Origin: Natronospira proteinivora
GTDB lineage: Bacteria; Pseudomonadota; Gammaproteobacteria; Natronospirales; Natronospiraceae
Direction of reading: 5' to 3'
Assembly (NCBI RefSeq): GCF_024170465.1
Contig: NZ_JALJYF010000001.1
Span: forward strand, 496,001 to 560,000
DNA: 64,000 nucleotides
The notes below the pieces were generated by a model. It was not told the DNA's origin, ran no database searches, and was given only the letters and a program-made list of their open reading frames with translations. Each line of letters starts with the position of its first letter. The stretch's first letter is position 1. This document shows positions 36,202-45,737 of this stretch, in pieces. The position numbers and the translations under genes are program-made.

Positions 36202-36381
36202 AATGTCCCCGGTCTGATTGGGTGGCTTTCCCCAAAATGCGACAATCAAGGCAAGCTTCCTCACACGCAAGTTTAGGAGAAATACTACATATTGCAGCTA
36301 TTTAAGCTACACTACGTTTGTCATAAGGAAGTAGTATCGCTGGTCTGGCAGGTTGTGAAAACCTGAAACCAAGGAGGGCTT

Positions 36382-37725
36382 ATGATACGTGCACTGGTCG
36401 CCCGTTTTCGATCTGTTGGCAGGTCCGAAGTGCCCAAATCAGTTGACTCGTCAGGCCATGCTTCGAGGGAAGTTGCGCCACCGCGTCGTGGTGTTCCCGA
36501 ATTGTTTGTAGGTCGCCAGCCCATCGTGAACAATCGACGGGAGATCGTCGCCTATCAATTGCTGTTCCGCTCTGATCTCGCAACCGACGTTGCCAATGTC
36601 CATGATGATATGGCGGCAACCGGTGATGTCCTGCTCAACACCCTGAACAACATCGGTCTGGAAAGGGTGCTGGGAAATGCGGTGGCCTTCGTCAAGGTCC
36701 CCGTGGACATGCTCGAGCATACGTTGTTGGAGATTCTGCCTCAGCGGAAAATCGTCTTGGAATTACCCCCCGATATTCGAATTGATGAGCCACTACTGAA
36801 TCGTATGGTGGAATTGAAGCGCATGGGTTATCGATTTGCCATGGCGCACTTCCGCTTTGATCGCAACAAGAAAGCCTTTCTTGATCTGCTGGATTTCGCC
36901 AAGCTCAGCGTGGGAGAGTTGAGTGAAGCGGAACTGAAGCAAGAAGTAAAAGCGCTACGGGGGTATGGTCTGCGTTTGATTGCGGAAATGGTGGAGAGCG
37001 AAGAAGCCTTTGGCCGGGCCCGCTCCCTGTTCATGAATTATTACCAGGGCTATTTCTTTGCCCGTCCGGAAACCCTCCACATGAGGCGGGTGGATCCCCA
37101 GGCTCAGCGGGTGGCGCGACTGTTCAACCTGGTGCTGTCCGATGCCCCACGGGATGTTATCGAGATGGAGTTCAAGCAGGATGTTGCCTTGAGCTTCAAT
37201 ATTCTTCGCTACATCAACAGTCCCGGCATGGGTGTCCCCGAGGAAGTCCAGACCCTGCAGCATGCTCTGGTGATGCTAGGGCGGAATCGTCTCGCTCGCT
37301 GGTTGAGCATGATGATGATCCGTGACAACAAACAGTCCATGGCGCCCAAGGCCTTGTTGCGGACCGCCCTGATTCGTGCCCGGGCCACCGAGCTCATGGG
37401 CGCCCCGCAGGTTGGGGCCGCTTATCGAGACCACCTGTTCATGACCGGCATGTTTTCCATGCTGGATGTACTGTTCGGCATGAGTCTGGAAGAGGCGGTG
37501 GGGACACTCAATCTGCCGGGACCCATCCGGCAGGCCTTGGTGGAGAAATCAGGTCCCTATTACCCTTACCTTGAGCTGGCCCGGGCCTGTGATCATTTTG
37601 ATGTGGAAGCCATCCGCGCCGGCTCCCGTCGTCTGGGTATTCCCTTGAGGCAGATCAACCGCATGCAGTCGGAGGCCATGAGCTGGGCCTGGCGAATGGA
37701 TGAGGATATCAAGGCCGATGAATGA
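36382..37725 (+). CDS. EAL/HDOD signalling protein (degenerate EAL)
   Basis: The 447-residue protein is of the YuxH type: an N-terminal EAL-like domain (FVGRQPIVNNRREIVAYQLLFRS at about 42-64) followed by an HDOD domain (SFNILRYINSPGMG, LQHALVMLGRNRLARWLSMM). The EAL sequence itself is replaced (AYQLL), so cyclic-di-GMP cleavage is unlikely and it probably signals by binding. The family acts in motility and chemotaxis control. It is divergent from FapA; GGAGGG is the ribosome site. A bidirectional terminator follows. Confidence 0.9.
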   Translation: MIRALVARFRSVGRSEVPKSVDSSGHASREVAPPRRGVPELFVGRQPIVNNRREIVAYQLLFRSDLATDVANVHDDMAATGDVLLNTLNNIGLERVLGNAVAFVKVPVDMLEHTLLEILPQRKIVLELPPDIRIDEPLLNRMVELKRMGYRFAMAHFRFDRNKKAFLDLLDFAKLSVGELSEAELKQEVKALRGYGLRLIAEMVESEEAFGRARSLFMNYYQGYFFARPETLHMRRVDPQAQRVARLFNLVLSDAPRDVIEMEFKQDVALSFNILRYINSPGMGVPEEVQTLQHALVMLGRNRLARWLSMMMIRDNKQSMAPKALLRTALIRARATELMGAPQVGAAYRDHLFMTGMFSMLDVLFGMSLEEAVGTLNLPGPIRQALVEKSGPYYPYLELARACDHFDVEAIRAGSRRLGIPLRQINRMQSEAMSWAWRMDEDIKADE

Positions 37726-37741
37726 CCGGGCCGGGAGGCAC

Positions 37742-37772
37742 AAAAAAGGCCGGCGTTATGCCGGCCTTTTTT
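37742..37772. terminator. Bidirectional rho-independent terminator
   Basis: A perfect 13-base stem (37742-37754 with 37760-37772, loop GTTAT) with A-run left and T-run right lies between the HDOD gene and the convergent PEP carboxykinase gene. Confidence 0.93.
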
Positions 37773-37794
37773 ATGGGGAGAGCATTTCAGCGGG

Positions 37795-39561
37795 TCATGA
37801 ACCGGACGCGGCTTTCCTGGCTTCCAGGGCGTCCACCACCTTGCGGAATTCCTTCATCAGCTGCTCCGGGGTCCGCTCTCCGAATTGACCCATGAAATCA
37901 CCGATCTCGGCCATTTCCGCCCGCCACATGCCTTCATCAATGCTGAGCAACTCCTCCATGGCCTCGCGGCTCATGTCCAGTTCGGTCTGGTCGATGCCTT
38001 CCAGCGTGGGCAGGTAGCCAATGGGGCTGTCCACCGCCTCGGCATCACCATGGCATCGGTCCAGCACCCAGCGGAGCACCCTCAGGTTCTCGCCAAAGCC
38101 CGGCCAGATAAAGCCCCCATCGGCATCCTGGCGGAACCAGTTCACATGGAAGATGCGTGGCGGCTGACTGAGCTTCTGGCCGATGTTCAACCAGTGGGCA
38201 AAATAATCGGCGAAGTTGTAGCCGCAGAAGGGTTTCATGGCCATGGGGTCCCGGCGAACCACACCCTGGGCACCGGTAGCGGCGGCGGTGGTCTCGGAGG
38301 CCATGCCGGCACCCACCAATACGCCGTGGTTCCAGTCATGGGCCTCGAAAATCAAGGGAGCCACATCCTTGCGTCGGCCACCGAAGAGGATGGCCGAGAT
38401 GGGCACACCGCCGGCGGCTTCGGCCTCCGGGCTCTGGCTGGGATTGCGGCTGGCGGATACGGTGAAGCGGGAATTGGGGTGGGCCGCTGCGCCCCGATTG
38501 GCGTCGAAGGGCCGGCCTTGCCAGTCAATGGCCGGTTTTCCTTCTTTCTTGCCTTCCCACCAGGGTTGATTGTCCTCGGTCACCGCCACATTGGTGAACA
38601 GGGTGTCCTCGGTAATCATGTCGTAGGCATTGGGATTGGTCTTTGGGCTGGTGCCCGGCACCACCCCAAAGTAACCGGCCTCCGGGTTGATCGCCCAGAG
38701 ACGGCCGTCCTTGCCCGGGTGTAGCCAGGCAATGTCGTCGCCCACGGTCCAGATCTTCCAGCCCTTGTGGGAGGTGGGCGGGATTAGCATGGCCAGGTTG
38801 GTCTTGCCGCAGGCTGAGGGGAAGGCCGCGGCCACGTAATGGGTTTCACCCTGAGGGTTCTCGATCCCCACGATCAACATGTGCTCGGCCAGCCAGCCTT
38901 CGCTGCGGGCCTGGTGGCTGGCAATCCGCAGGGCGTGGCACTTCTTGCCGAGCAGGGCATTGCCCCCATAACCCGAGCCGTAACTCATGATCTCCAGGTC
39001 TTCCGGGAAGTGCATGATGAAGCGGCGTTCCGGGTCCAGTTCGCCGGTGGAGTGCAGGCCCTTGACGAAGCTGCCCTCCCGTTCAATCCGCTCCAGGGCC
39101 GCCTTGCCCATGCGGGTCATGCGGCGCATGTTCACCACCACATAGGGGCTGTCGGTAATCTCCACCCCACAGCGGGACAGGGGGGAGTTCACCGGGCCCA
39201 TGCAGTAGGGCACCACGTAGAGGGTGCGGCCTTCCATGCAGCCTTCGAACAGGCCCAGCATTTTCTTGCGCGCCTCACCCGGTTCCATCCAGTGATTGTT
39301 GGGGCCGGCATCATCTTCCTGCCGGGTGCAGACGAAGGTCAGGTGTTCCACCCGGGCCACATCAGCCGGGTCGGAACGGTGCAGGTAGCAGCCGGGATGG
39401 CTGTCCTGATTCAGTTCCAGAAGATCGCCGCTTTCCAGCATTTGATCAATCAGTTGGCGATCCTCGGCTTCACTGCCGTCACACCAGTGAATGCGGTCGG
39501 GGCGTGTCAGGCGGGCGACCTCGTCTACCCATTGGGCGAGCTGGGGGTTGGATGTTGACAT
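37795..39561 (-). CDS. pckG: Phosphoenolpyruvate carboxykinase (GTP)
   Basis: Converts oxaloacetate to PEP with GTP. The 588-residue protein shows the PEPCK-G signatures: RCGVEITDSPYVVVNMRRM, the P-loop FPSACGKTN, the metal-binding WTVGDDIAW, SASRNPSQSPEA with the substrate Arg, and the guanine-binding FIWPGFGENLRVL. Start ATG 39561 with GAGG six bases ahead; the frame is open to 39942 but those extra 127 residues overlap the divergent helicase gene and are not PEPCK. The GTP-using type is less common than ATP-PEPCK in gammaproteobacteria, but known. Confidence 0.97.
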   Translation of the reverse strand: MSTSNPQLAQWVDEVARLTRPDRIHWCDGSEAEDRQLIDQMLESGDLLELNQDSHPGCYLHRSDPADVARVEHLTFVCTRQEDDAGPNNHWMEPGEARKKMLGLFEGCMEGRTLYVVPYCMGPVNSPLSRCGVEITDSPYVVVNMRRMTRMGKAALERIEREGSFVKGLHSTGELDPERRFIMHFPEDLEIMSYGSGYGGNALLGKKCHALRIASHQARSEGWLAEHMLIVGIENPQGETHYVAAAFPSACGKTNLAMLIPPTSHKGWKIWTVGDDIAWLHPGKDGRLWAINPEAGYFGVVPGTSPKTNPNAYDMITEDTLFTNVAVTEDNQPWWEGKKEGKPAIDWQGRPFDANRGAAAHPNSRFTVSASRNPSQSPEAEAAGGVPISAILFGGRRKDVAPLIFEAHDWNHGVLVGAGMASETTAAATGAQGVVRRDPMAMKPFCGYNFADYFAHWLNIGQKLSQPPRIFHVNWFRQDADGGFIWPGFGENLRVLRWVLDRCHGDAEAVDSPIGYLPTLEGIDQTELDMSREAMEELLSIDEGMWRAEMAEIGDFMGQFGERTPEQLMKEFRKVVDALEARKAASGS

Positions 39562-39700
39562 GGAGACCTCTGAATTCCTTGGTGACTTCCAAAAGACGCG
39601 AGGCTGCCGAGTATAGCGGGCCGGGGGGTGACCTAGCCAGTCTGTGTGACAACTCTGTGACAACCATGCGACGAGCGGTGAAGGGGGGCGGCCTGTTAGA

Positions 39701-41689
39701 ATGCCGGATATGAGTGAGCAGCCCGCCCAAACCATCACCGGCCTGCTGGGGGAGCAAGGGCCCCTGGCCCGGGCCATCCCCGATTTTCGCGTTCGCGAGG
39801 AGCAGCAGATCCTGGCCGATGCCGTCGCCGAGGTTCTGCGGGACAGCGGGCATTTGCTGGCCGAGGCGGGCACCGGCGTGGGCAAGACCTTTGCGTATCT
39901 GGCTCCCGCCCTGGCCAGCCGTAAGCGCACCATTATCTCCACCGGTACCCGCCACCTTCAGGATCAGCTATTCCACCGGGACCTGCCGCTGGTCATGGAG
40001 GCCCTGGGCCAGGAAGGGGAGGCCGACCAGGTGGCCCTGCTCAAGGGCCGCAGCAATTATCTCTGCCTGCATCGTCTGGAGACCGCCCGGGAACGGGCGG
40101 ATCTGGGGCGGCGTGAACACGAAACGCTGGGTGACTTGGCGATTTGGGGTCGGCAAAGCCGTAGTGGCGATCTCGCCGAGGGCCCGGAGATCAGCGAGCG
40201 CTCCCGGCTCTGGCCCATGGTCACCTCCACCGTGGACAACTGCCTGGGTCAGGATTGCCCCCAATACGAGAACTGCTTTGTGCTCAAGGCCCGGCAACGG
40301 GCCATGCAGCGGCGGGTGGTGGTGGTCAATCATCATCTGCTGCTGGCCGATTTTGCTCTGCGGGAAGACGGTTTCGGAGAGTTGCTGCCCGATGCCGAAG
40401 TGGTGGTGGTGGACGAAGCCCACCAGCTGCCCGAGACCGCCGCCCGCCATTTCGGCACCGGAGTCAGTGCCCGGCAACTGCGGGACTTCGCCGGTGATAC
40501 CCTGGCCGAGGCCCTCAAGGCCGGGGCCGGTGTTGGGGGCTTTCGTGACGCCCTGGATCGCTTCAATACCCGGATCATGGCGGTACGCACCGCCTTGCCC
40601 AGTGGTGAGTTTCGCGCCCGCTGGAATCCGGCCGAGCAAAGCGTGGCGGTGGAAGCCATGCAGGATCTGGACGCGGCTCTGTCCACGGTCAATGAACAAC
40701 TGGAGACCATCGGCAGCCATTCCAAGGGCCTGGACAATTGCCGGCGCCGTGGCTTGAATCTGCGCGAGCGCCTGGCCCTGTTCATGGTTTCCGATGAGGA
40801 AGCCGAAGAGGCCCTGGTCCGCTGGATGGAAGTCAGTGAGCGGGGGTTCATTCTCCATGCCACGCCCCTGTCCAGCGCCGATCGCCTGGGTCAGTGGATC
40901 GGTCAGGTGCCGGCCAGCTGGGTATTCACCTCTGCCACCCTGGCGGTGCGGGGTGAGCTCAGCCATTTTCGCCAGCGTCTGGGCCTCACCGAGGCCGAAG
41001 AGCTGGTGGTGGGCAGTCCCTTTGATTACGCCCGCAATGCGGTGCTCTATCATCCCAATGATTTGCCCTCCACCCAGTCTCCAGACTATACCCGGGCCCT
41101 GGTGGAAGCCGTGCTGCCGTTGGTGGAAGCCGCGCCCGGGGGGAGTTTTCTTCTGTTCACCAGCCACCGCGCCCTGCGGGAAGCGGCGGAGCTGATCGAG
41201 GATAAGACCGATCGAACCCTGCTGGTGCAGGGAGAAGGCCCCCGGGCCCGCTTGCTGGAGGCCTTTCGGGAAGATGGGCAAGCGGTGCTGCTGGGTACCC
41301 AGAGTTTCTGGGAAGGGGTGGACGTGAAGGGCGATGCCCTGAGTCTGGTGGTGATCGATAAATTGCCTTTCCAGTCCCCCGGCGATCCAGTCATCGAGGC
41401 TCGGATTGAAGCTATCAAGGAGCAGGGTGGCTCCCCCTTCATGGAGTGGCAGCTGCCCCAGGCAGTGATTACCCTCAAGCAGGGTGTGGGGCGATTGATT
41501 CGGGATACTGCCGACCGGGGCGTAATGGTGATCGGCGATCCCCGCTTGTTACAGAAAGGTTATGGGCGAATCTTTATCGACAGCCTACCGCCCATGGCCA
41601 AGACCCGGGACGACGAAAAGGTGCAGCGTTTTCTGCAAAGCCTGGCACCACCCCCCCAATCCCCCTCGGAAGGAGTGAAAGAAGCGTGA
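39701..41689 (+). CDS. yoaA: DinG-family iron-sulfur DNA helicase (YoaA-like)
   Basis: The 662-residue superfamily 2 helicase has Walker A AEAGTGVGKT (residues 55-63), the four cluster cysteines at 122, 181, 186 and 192 (CLGQDCPQYENC), DEAH at about 238-241 and a C-terminal SATLAVRGE and GVGRLIRDTADRG. It unwinds 5'-tailed DNA in replication repair, E. coli YoaA with HolC. The downstream tsaB overlap (GTGA) matches the E. coli yoaA-tsaB neighbourhood. Start could also be ATG 39710; both are weakly supported by the G-run upstream. Confidence 0.93.
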   Translation: MPDMSEQPAQTITGLLGEQGPLARAIPDFRVREEQQILADAVAEVLRDSGHLLAEAGTGVGKTFAYLAPALASRKRTIISTGTRHLQDQLFHRDLPLVMEALGQEGEADQVALLKGRSNYLCLHRLETARERADLGRREHETLGDLAIWGRQSRSGDLAEGPEISERSRLWPMVTSTVDNCLGQDCPQYENCFVLKARQRAMQRRVVVVNHHLLLADFALREDGFGELLPDAEVVVVDEAHQLPETAARHFGTGVSARQLRDFAGDTLAEALKAGAGVGGFRDALDRFNTRIMAVRTALPSGEFRARWNPAEQSVAVEAMQDLDAALSTVNEQLETIGSHSKGLDNCRRRGLNLRERLALFMVSDEEAEEALVRWMEVSERGFILHATPLSSADRLGQWIGQVPASWVFTSATLAVRGELSHFRQRLGLTEAEELVVGSPFDYARNAVLYHPNDLPSTQSPDYTRALVEAVLPLVEAAPGGSFLLFTSHRALREAAELIEDKTDRTLLVQGEGPRARLLEAFREDGQAVLLGTQSFWEGVDVKGDALSLVVIDKLPFQSPGDPVIEARIEAIKEQGGSPFMEWQLPQAVITLKQGVGRLIRDTADRGVMVIGDPRLLQKGYGRIFIDSLPPMAKTRDDEKVQRFLQSLAPPPQSPSEGVKEA

Positions 41690-42369
41690 CGGCCCTGGCC
41701 ATTGATACTGCCACCGAGGCCTGTTCGGCAGCCCTGCTCCACGATGAGCAGGTCTATCGGCGTTTTGAAATGGCCCCCCGCCAGCACGCCCGCCTCTTGC
41801 TGCCCATGCTGGAATCCTTGCTGGATGAAGCAGACTGCCAAAGACAGGATATCGAATGGATTGCCTTCGGCCAGGGCCCGGGAGCCTTCACCGGAGTGCG
41901 AATTGCCGCCGGGATTGCCCATGGTCTGGCCCAGGGACTGGGTTGTGGCCTGTTCCCGGTATCCACCCTGGCGGCATTGGCGGCCCGGGCCCAGGACGAG
42001 GCGACGGCGCCGGTTCTGGCTTGCCTGGATGCCCGCATGGGCGAGGTGTATTGGGGGTGCTATGAGGCCAGCGGCAATGGGCCACATTTGTTGGGACAGG
42101 AGCGAGTCTGTGCGCCGGAATCGGTGACCGCTAATGGTCTGGCGGTTGAGCAGTGCATCGGTATTGGCCCCGGCTGGGCCAGCTATGGCGAGGCATTGCC
42201 CGCCGCACTCGGCCAGGCACCGGCCCGGGTGCTGCCCGAGGTTTTTCCGGATGCGGCTGATATGCTGGCTATTGCTAGCCGTCGTCTGGCGGCGGGCGAG
42301 CCGCTGAAAACCGCCCGCGAGGCCCAACCGGTTTACTTGCGAGATAATGTGGCAGTGCCCGGCAAGTAG
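41686..42369 (+). CDS. tsaB: tRNA threonylcarbamoyladenosine biosynthesis protein TsaB
   Basis: TsaB dimerises with TsaD to make t6A at tRNA position 37. The 227-residue protein starts at GTG 41686 (TALAIDTATEACSAAL follows) and overlaps the helicase stop by four bases; GGAAGGAG is ten bases ahead. Family motifs are IDTATEACS, GQGPGAFTGVRI and LDARMGEVYWG. The frame extends to 41446 but that part is helicase read out of frame. Confidence 0.93.
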   Translation: MTALAIDTATEACSAALLHDEQVYRRFEMAPRQHARLLLPMLESLLDEADCQRQDIEWIAFGQGPGAFTGVRIAAGIAHGLAQGLGCGLFPVSTLAALAARAQDEATAPVLACLDARMGEVYWGCYEASGNGPHLLGQERVCAPESVTANGLAVEQCIGIGPGWASYGEALPAALGQAPARVLPEVFPDAADMLAIASRRLAAGEPLKTAREAQPVYLRDNVAVPGK

Positions 42370-42396
42370 GGCCTGTGTCATCGTTTCGGCATTAAA

Positions 42397-42430
42397 TTGT
42401 CATGGGAATGTCATATTGTCCTGTTGTAAT
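42397..42430 (+). promoter_or_regulatory. Pho box and -10 of phoB
   Basis: TTGTCAT (42397-42403), four bases, ATGTCAT (42408-42414) form the two 7-base direct repeats with 11-base period that PhoB binds. TGTAAT at 42425-42430 is 10 bases behind, the spacing of PhoB-activated -10 boxes. phoB is thus autoactivated. Confidence 0.8.
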
Positions 42431-42465
42431 CGCGGCCAATTGAAGCAGACAGGATTGTCCAGCCC

Positions 42466-43167
42466 ATGAGTGAAAAGCGGATATTGGTGGTGGAAGATGA
42501 CGCGGCCATTCGAGAGATGGTGGCCTTTGCATTAAGGCGGGCAGAATTCGAGGTGGTAGAGGCCGAGGATGTGGCCGAAGCCCGAATCAAGGTGGCCGAG
42601 CAACCCCCCGATCTGCTGGTACTGGACTGGATGCTGCCGGATATGAGCGGCCTGGAATATGCCCGCACCCTGAAACGCGACGAGGCCACCCGCGAATTGC
42701 CCATCATCATGCTCACCGCCCGCGCCGAGGAAGAGGACAAGCTGCGCGGCTTTGAAAGCGGCGTGGATGACTATGTCACCAAACCCTTTTCCTCGCGGGA
42801 GATGATTGCCCGGATCCAGGCCGTGCTTCGACGAGCCGCCCCTGACAGTGAGCAAGAGCGGGTGAGCGCCAATGGCCTGGAAGTGAATCTCGCCAGTCAT
42901 CGCGTGCTGGCCAATGGCCAAGCCGTGGACCTTGGCCCCACCGAGTATCGCTTATTGACCTTCTTCATGACCCATCCCGACCGGGTCTATACTCGAACCC
43001 AGTTGCTCGATCGGGTCTGGGGCAACAATGTCTATGTGGAAGAGCGCACGGTGGATGTGCATATTCGCCGCTTGAGGAAAGCGCTGGCGCCCAGCGGCCA
43101 TGATGATTTTGTCCAGACCGTCCGGGGTGCGGGGTATCGCTTCACCCCCGCCGAGGGAGGCGCGTGA
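42466..43167 (+). CDS. phoB: Phosphate response regulator PhoB
   Basis: A 233-residue OmpR/PhoB-type regulator: a receiver domain with acidic pocket Asp11/Asp12, phospho-acceptor Asp54 in VLDWMLPDM and Lys near 106 in YVTKPF, then a winged-helix domain (TEYRLLTFFMTHPDRVYTR, RTVDVHIRRLRKAL, GYRF). Activates Pho regulon genes under low phosphate. Its stop overlaps the phoR GTG, and a Pho box lies ahead. Confidence 0.97.
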   Translation: MSEKRILVVEDDAAIREMVAFALRRAEFEVVEAEDVAEARIKVAEQPPDLLVLDWMLPDMSGLEYARTLKRDEATRELPIIMLTARAEEEDKLRGFESGVDDYVTKPFSSREMIARIQAVLRRAAPDSEQERVSANGLEVNLASHRVLANGQAVDLGPTEYRLLTFFMTHPDRVYTRTQLLDRVWGNNVYVEERTVDVHIRRLRKALAPSGHDDFVQTVRGAGYRFTPAEGGA

Positions 43168-44453
43168 AGTCCATCTGGCCCCTGGAAGCCCTCCGACTGA
43201 TCCTGTCGGTACTGCCGGCCACGTTGCTGGGCTGGCTGACGGTAGGCGCCGGGGTCGGTTTCACTATTGGTTTGATGGCCTACACGGCCTGGCATCTATG
43301 GCAACTCTATCGCCTGGAACGCTGGTTTCGCCTGGATCGCAAGCGTAATCCGCCGGAAGGCTCGGGTGCCTGGGGCGAAGTCTTTGACCACTATTACCGC
43401 CTTCAGCAACGACACTTGAATCGTAAACGTCGATTGGCCCGGGTCTTGCGGGAATTTCGCAACTCCACCGAAGCCATGCCGGATGGGACCGTGGTGCTGG
43501 ATCGGGAAGCCCGCATTATCTGGTTCAATCAATCCGCCCAGACCTTGATAGGCCTTCAGGGCAATCAGGATCTGGGCCAGCCCATCGGCAATCTGCTCCG
43601 ATTGCCCGAGCTGGGTGAATCCCTGGAATCAGAGGGATATCCCGAACCCATGGAGGTTACTTCTCCGCTCCACCCGGATCGTTATCTCAATCTCAACCTG
43701 ATTCCTTATGGGGAAGGGCAGCGGCTCTTGCTGATTCGGGATGTGACCCGCTTGCGGCGCCTGGAAAGGATGCGACGGGATTTTGTGGCTAATGCTTCCC
43801 ACGAACTCCGTTCTCCCCTCACCGTGGTCCAGGGCTATCTGGAGGCCCTCTCGGAAGACCGTAAGATCACCGAAGAATGGCAGCGGCCCATTGATGAAAT
43901 GCAACGCCAGACCCAGAAGATGACCGCCATCATCAACGACATGCTCGAGCTTTCCCGGCTGGAGACTGAAGCCCCGGATGCTGACCGTGAGCGAGTGGAT
44001 GTATCCGGTATCAGCGCCAGAATCCGGGAAGAGGCCCTCGCGCTGGGCTATGGCCCGCGGGATGTCAGGATCGATGTGCCGGCGGGCAGTTGCATTTTAG
44101 GAGCCGAAGCCGAGCTTTACAGTGCTTTTTCCAACCTGGTTTTCAATGCCATGCGCTATACTCGTGCTGACGGCACTGTCTGGATTAGCTGGACCCAGGG
44201 AAGGAATGGTGGTCTGTTTTCAGTCAGAGACAATGGAGTTGGCATCGAGCCCAAGCATATCCCCCGCTTGACCCAGCGTTTCTATCGGGTGGATTCGGCA
44301 CGCGCCCGCAAGAGTGGCGGAACGGGGCTGGGTTTGGCCATCGTCAAGCATGTCATGCAGCGCCACGGAGGCCGGCTGGAGATCGAAAGTAGCCCGGGGC
44401 AGGGAAGCTGTTTCAGCTGTAGGCTGCCGGTGAACCGTCTCGTAACTGAATGA
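43164..44453 (+). CDS. phoR: Phosphate sensor histidine kinase PhoR
   Basis: The 429-residue kinase has two N-terminal membrane helices (about residues 8-48), no large periplasmic part, a PAS domain (EAMPDGTVVLDREARIIWFNQSA), the phospho-acceptor His213 in ASHELRSPLT, and the ATPase with N, G1 (DNGVGIEP) and G2 (GTGLGLAIV) boxes. GTG 43164 with GAGGGAGG just ahead overlaps phoB. It phosphorylates PhoB when PstSCAB-PhoU reports low phosphate. Confidence 0.96.
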   Translation: MKSIWPLEALRLILSVLPATLLGWLTVGAGVGFTIGLMAYTAWHLWQLYRLERWFRLDRKRNPPEGSGAWGEVFDHYYRLQQRHLNRKRRLARVLREFRNSTEAMPDGTVVLDREARIIWFNQSAQTLIGLQGNQDLGQPIGNLLRLPELGESLESEGYPEPMEVTSPLHPDRYLNLNLIPYGEGQRLLLIRDVTRLRRLERMRRDFVANASHELRSPLTVVQGYLEALSEDRKITEEWQRPIDEMQRQTQKMTAIINDMLELSRLETEAPDADRERVDVSGISARIREEALALGYGPRDVRIDVPAGSCILGAEAELYSAFSNLVFNAMRYTRADGTVWISWTQGRNGGLFSVRDNGVGIEPKHIPRLTQRFYRVDSARARKSGGTGLGLAIVKHVMQRHGGRLEIESSPGQGSCFSCRLPVNRLVTE

Positions 44454-44481
44454 TTTGTCTATTTGGCGTTGGAGTGTGTGA

Positions 44482-45585
44482 ATGAAAGGATATATTGTCG
44501 GTTTTCTTGCTGCCTTCCTGGGAATAGCTGCAAGCCAACTCATGGCGGACCCAGACCCCAGGGGACGTATCCACCTGGATTATGTATTTCATGATGAAGA
44601 TAATGCGAACTTGCCCGATGGGCACCGAATTCGCCGTGCTTGGCTGGGTTTGACGGGCGAGGTTGACGAAGATTGGTCCTACATACTGGAAGCGGATATC
44701 ACCGAAGGCAACCTTGGTTTTGTGGATACCTACCTCCGTTATAGCGGCTTGGATGCAGGTGATCTGACCCTCGGTCATTTCAAAGTGCCATTCGGCATGG
44801 ATTTCATTACCGCCGCCGACCATCTCCTGTTCCCGGAGCGACCGCTGGCCAATGCCTTCGTGCCGGGACGCCGGGTTGGCCTTGGTTTCAGTCATAGCGC
44901 TCAAAACTACGGTTTTGATGCCATGCTCTACGGTCAGTCAGCGGGCAGCCATGACCAGAGGGCCGCAGAGCAGGGTGACGAGGGTTTTGGTATTGCAGCC
45001 CGAGTCTATACGGATCTTCTGAACGACGGGGAGCAACTGGTCCATCTTGGCGGCGCCTTTACCAGCGAAGATTCCCCCAGCAGTGAGAATGAGACCGCAC
45101 GTTTTAGCAGCTTCCCCGAGTCCCGAGCCACCGGGGTCCGCCTGGTGGATACCGGAACCATCGAACAAGTTGACCGTATTCATCGTGCCGGCCTGGAAGC
45201 GGCCTATCAACGTGGTCCGCTGGTGGTCCAAGGGGAATACCTGGCCTCCAGTCTGAACCGCCATTCCGGTGCCGAAAATCTGGATTTCGACGGTTACTAT
45301 GGTCAGGTCAGCTATGTAATGAATGGCGGGCAGCGAAGTTATCAGGGCGGCACTTTCCGAAATCCTGCGCCGGGTTCCTGGGAGCTGGCCTTCCGTTTTA
45401 GTGAAATCAATCTGAATGATGGTGATATAGAGGGCGGTGACCAGACCAATGTCAGCCTGGGCGTAAACTATTATCCGGTGGATCGGGTGCGTTTCATGCT
45501 GAGTCTGATCAATGTGGACAGTGAAAGGGCAGGGGTGAGCGACGATCCGACCTTGCTTCTTTTCAGGACGCAAGTCTCATTCTAA
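44482..45585 (+). CDS. Phosphate-selective porin (OprO/OprP family), copy 1
   Basis: A 367-residue outer-membrane beta-barrel of the Porin_O_P family. It has a signal peptide (VGFLAAFLGIAASQLMA), an early RGRIHLDYVFHDED, the FKVPFGMDFIT loop characteristic of the family, and the terminal Phe (RTQVSF) used by the Bam machinery. The start is 28 bases behind phoR, so it may be read from the phoB promoter. With its neighbour copy 2 it is probably a tandem duplication. Confidence 0.9.
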   Translation: MKGYIVGFLAAFLGIAASQLMADPDPRGRIHLDYVFHDEDNANLPDGHRIRRAWLGLTGEVDEDWSYILEADITEGNLGFVDTYLRYSGLDAGDLTLGHFKVPFGMDFITAADHLLFPERPLANAFVPGRRVGLGFSHSAQNYGFDAMLYGQSAGSHDQRAAEQGDEGFGIAARVYTDLLNDGEQLVHLGGAFTSEDSPSSENETARFSSFPESRATGVRLVDTGTIEQVDRIHRAGLEAAYQRGPLVVQGEYLASSLNRHSGAENLDFDGYYGQVSYVMNGGQRSYQGGTFRNPAPGSWELAFRFSEINLNDGDIEGGDQTNVSLGVNYYPVDRVRFMLSLINVDSERAGVSDDPTLLLFRTQVSF

Positions 45586-45605
45586 AGCTCGACCAGATTG
45601 ATTTG

Positions 45606-45639
45606 AAAAATGCCCTGCGAAAAAGCGGGGCATTTTTTT
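45606..45639 (+). terminator. Rho-independent terminator of porin 1
   Basis: A 13-base stem with one G-U pair (45606-45618 with 45625-45637), loop of about six bases, ends in a run of seven T, 20 bases after the porin stop. Confidence 0.88.
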
Positions 45640-45737
45640 ATGCGTTTCATGAAACTGCAATATAGCCTTCACGTATGTGACATGACCGCGCCGTAGTATT
45701 CCTCTTGTATTCCAATAACCATCCAGGAGTGAATGAA

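Noticed and set aside
45640-45737. Pho box in front of porin 2
   Set aside because: TGTGACATGACC occurs, but the two 7-base repeats with 11-base period are missing.
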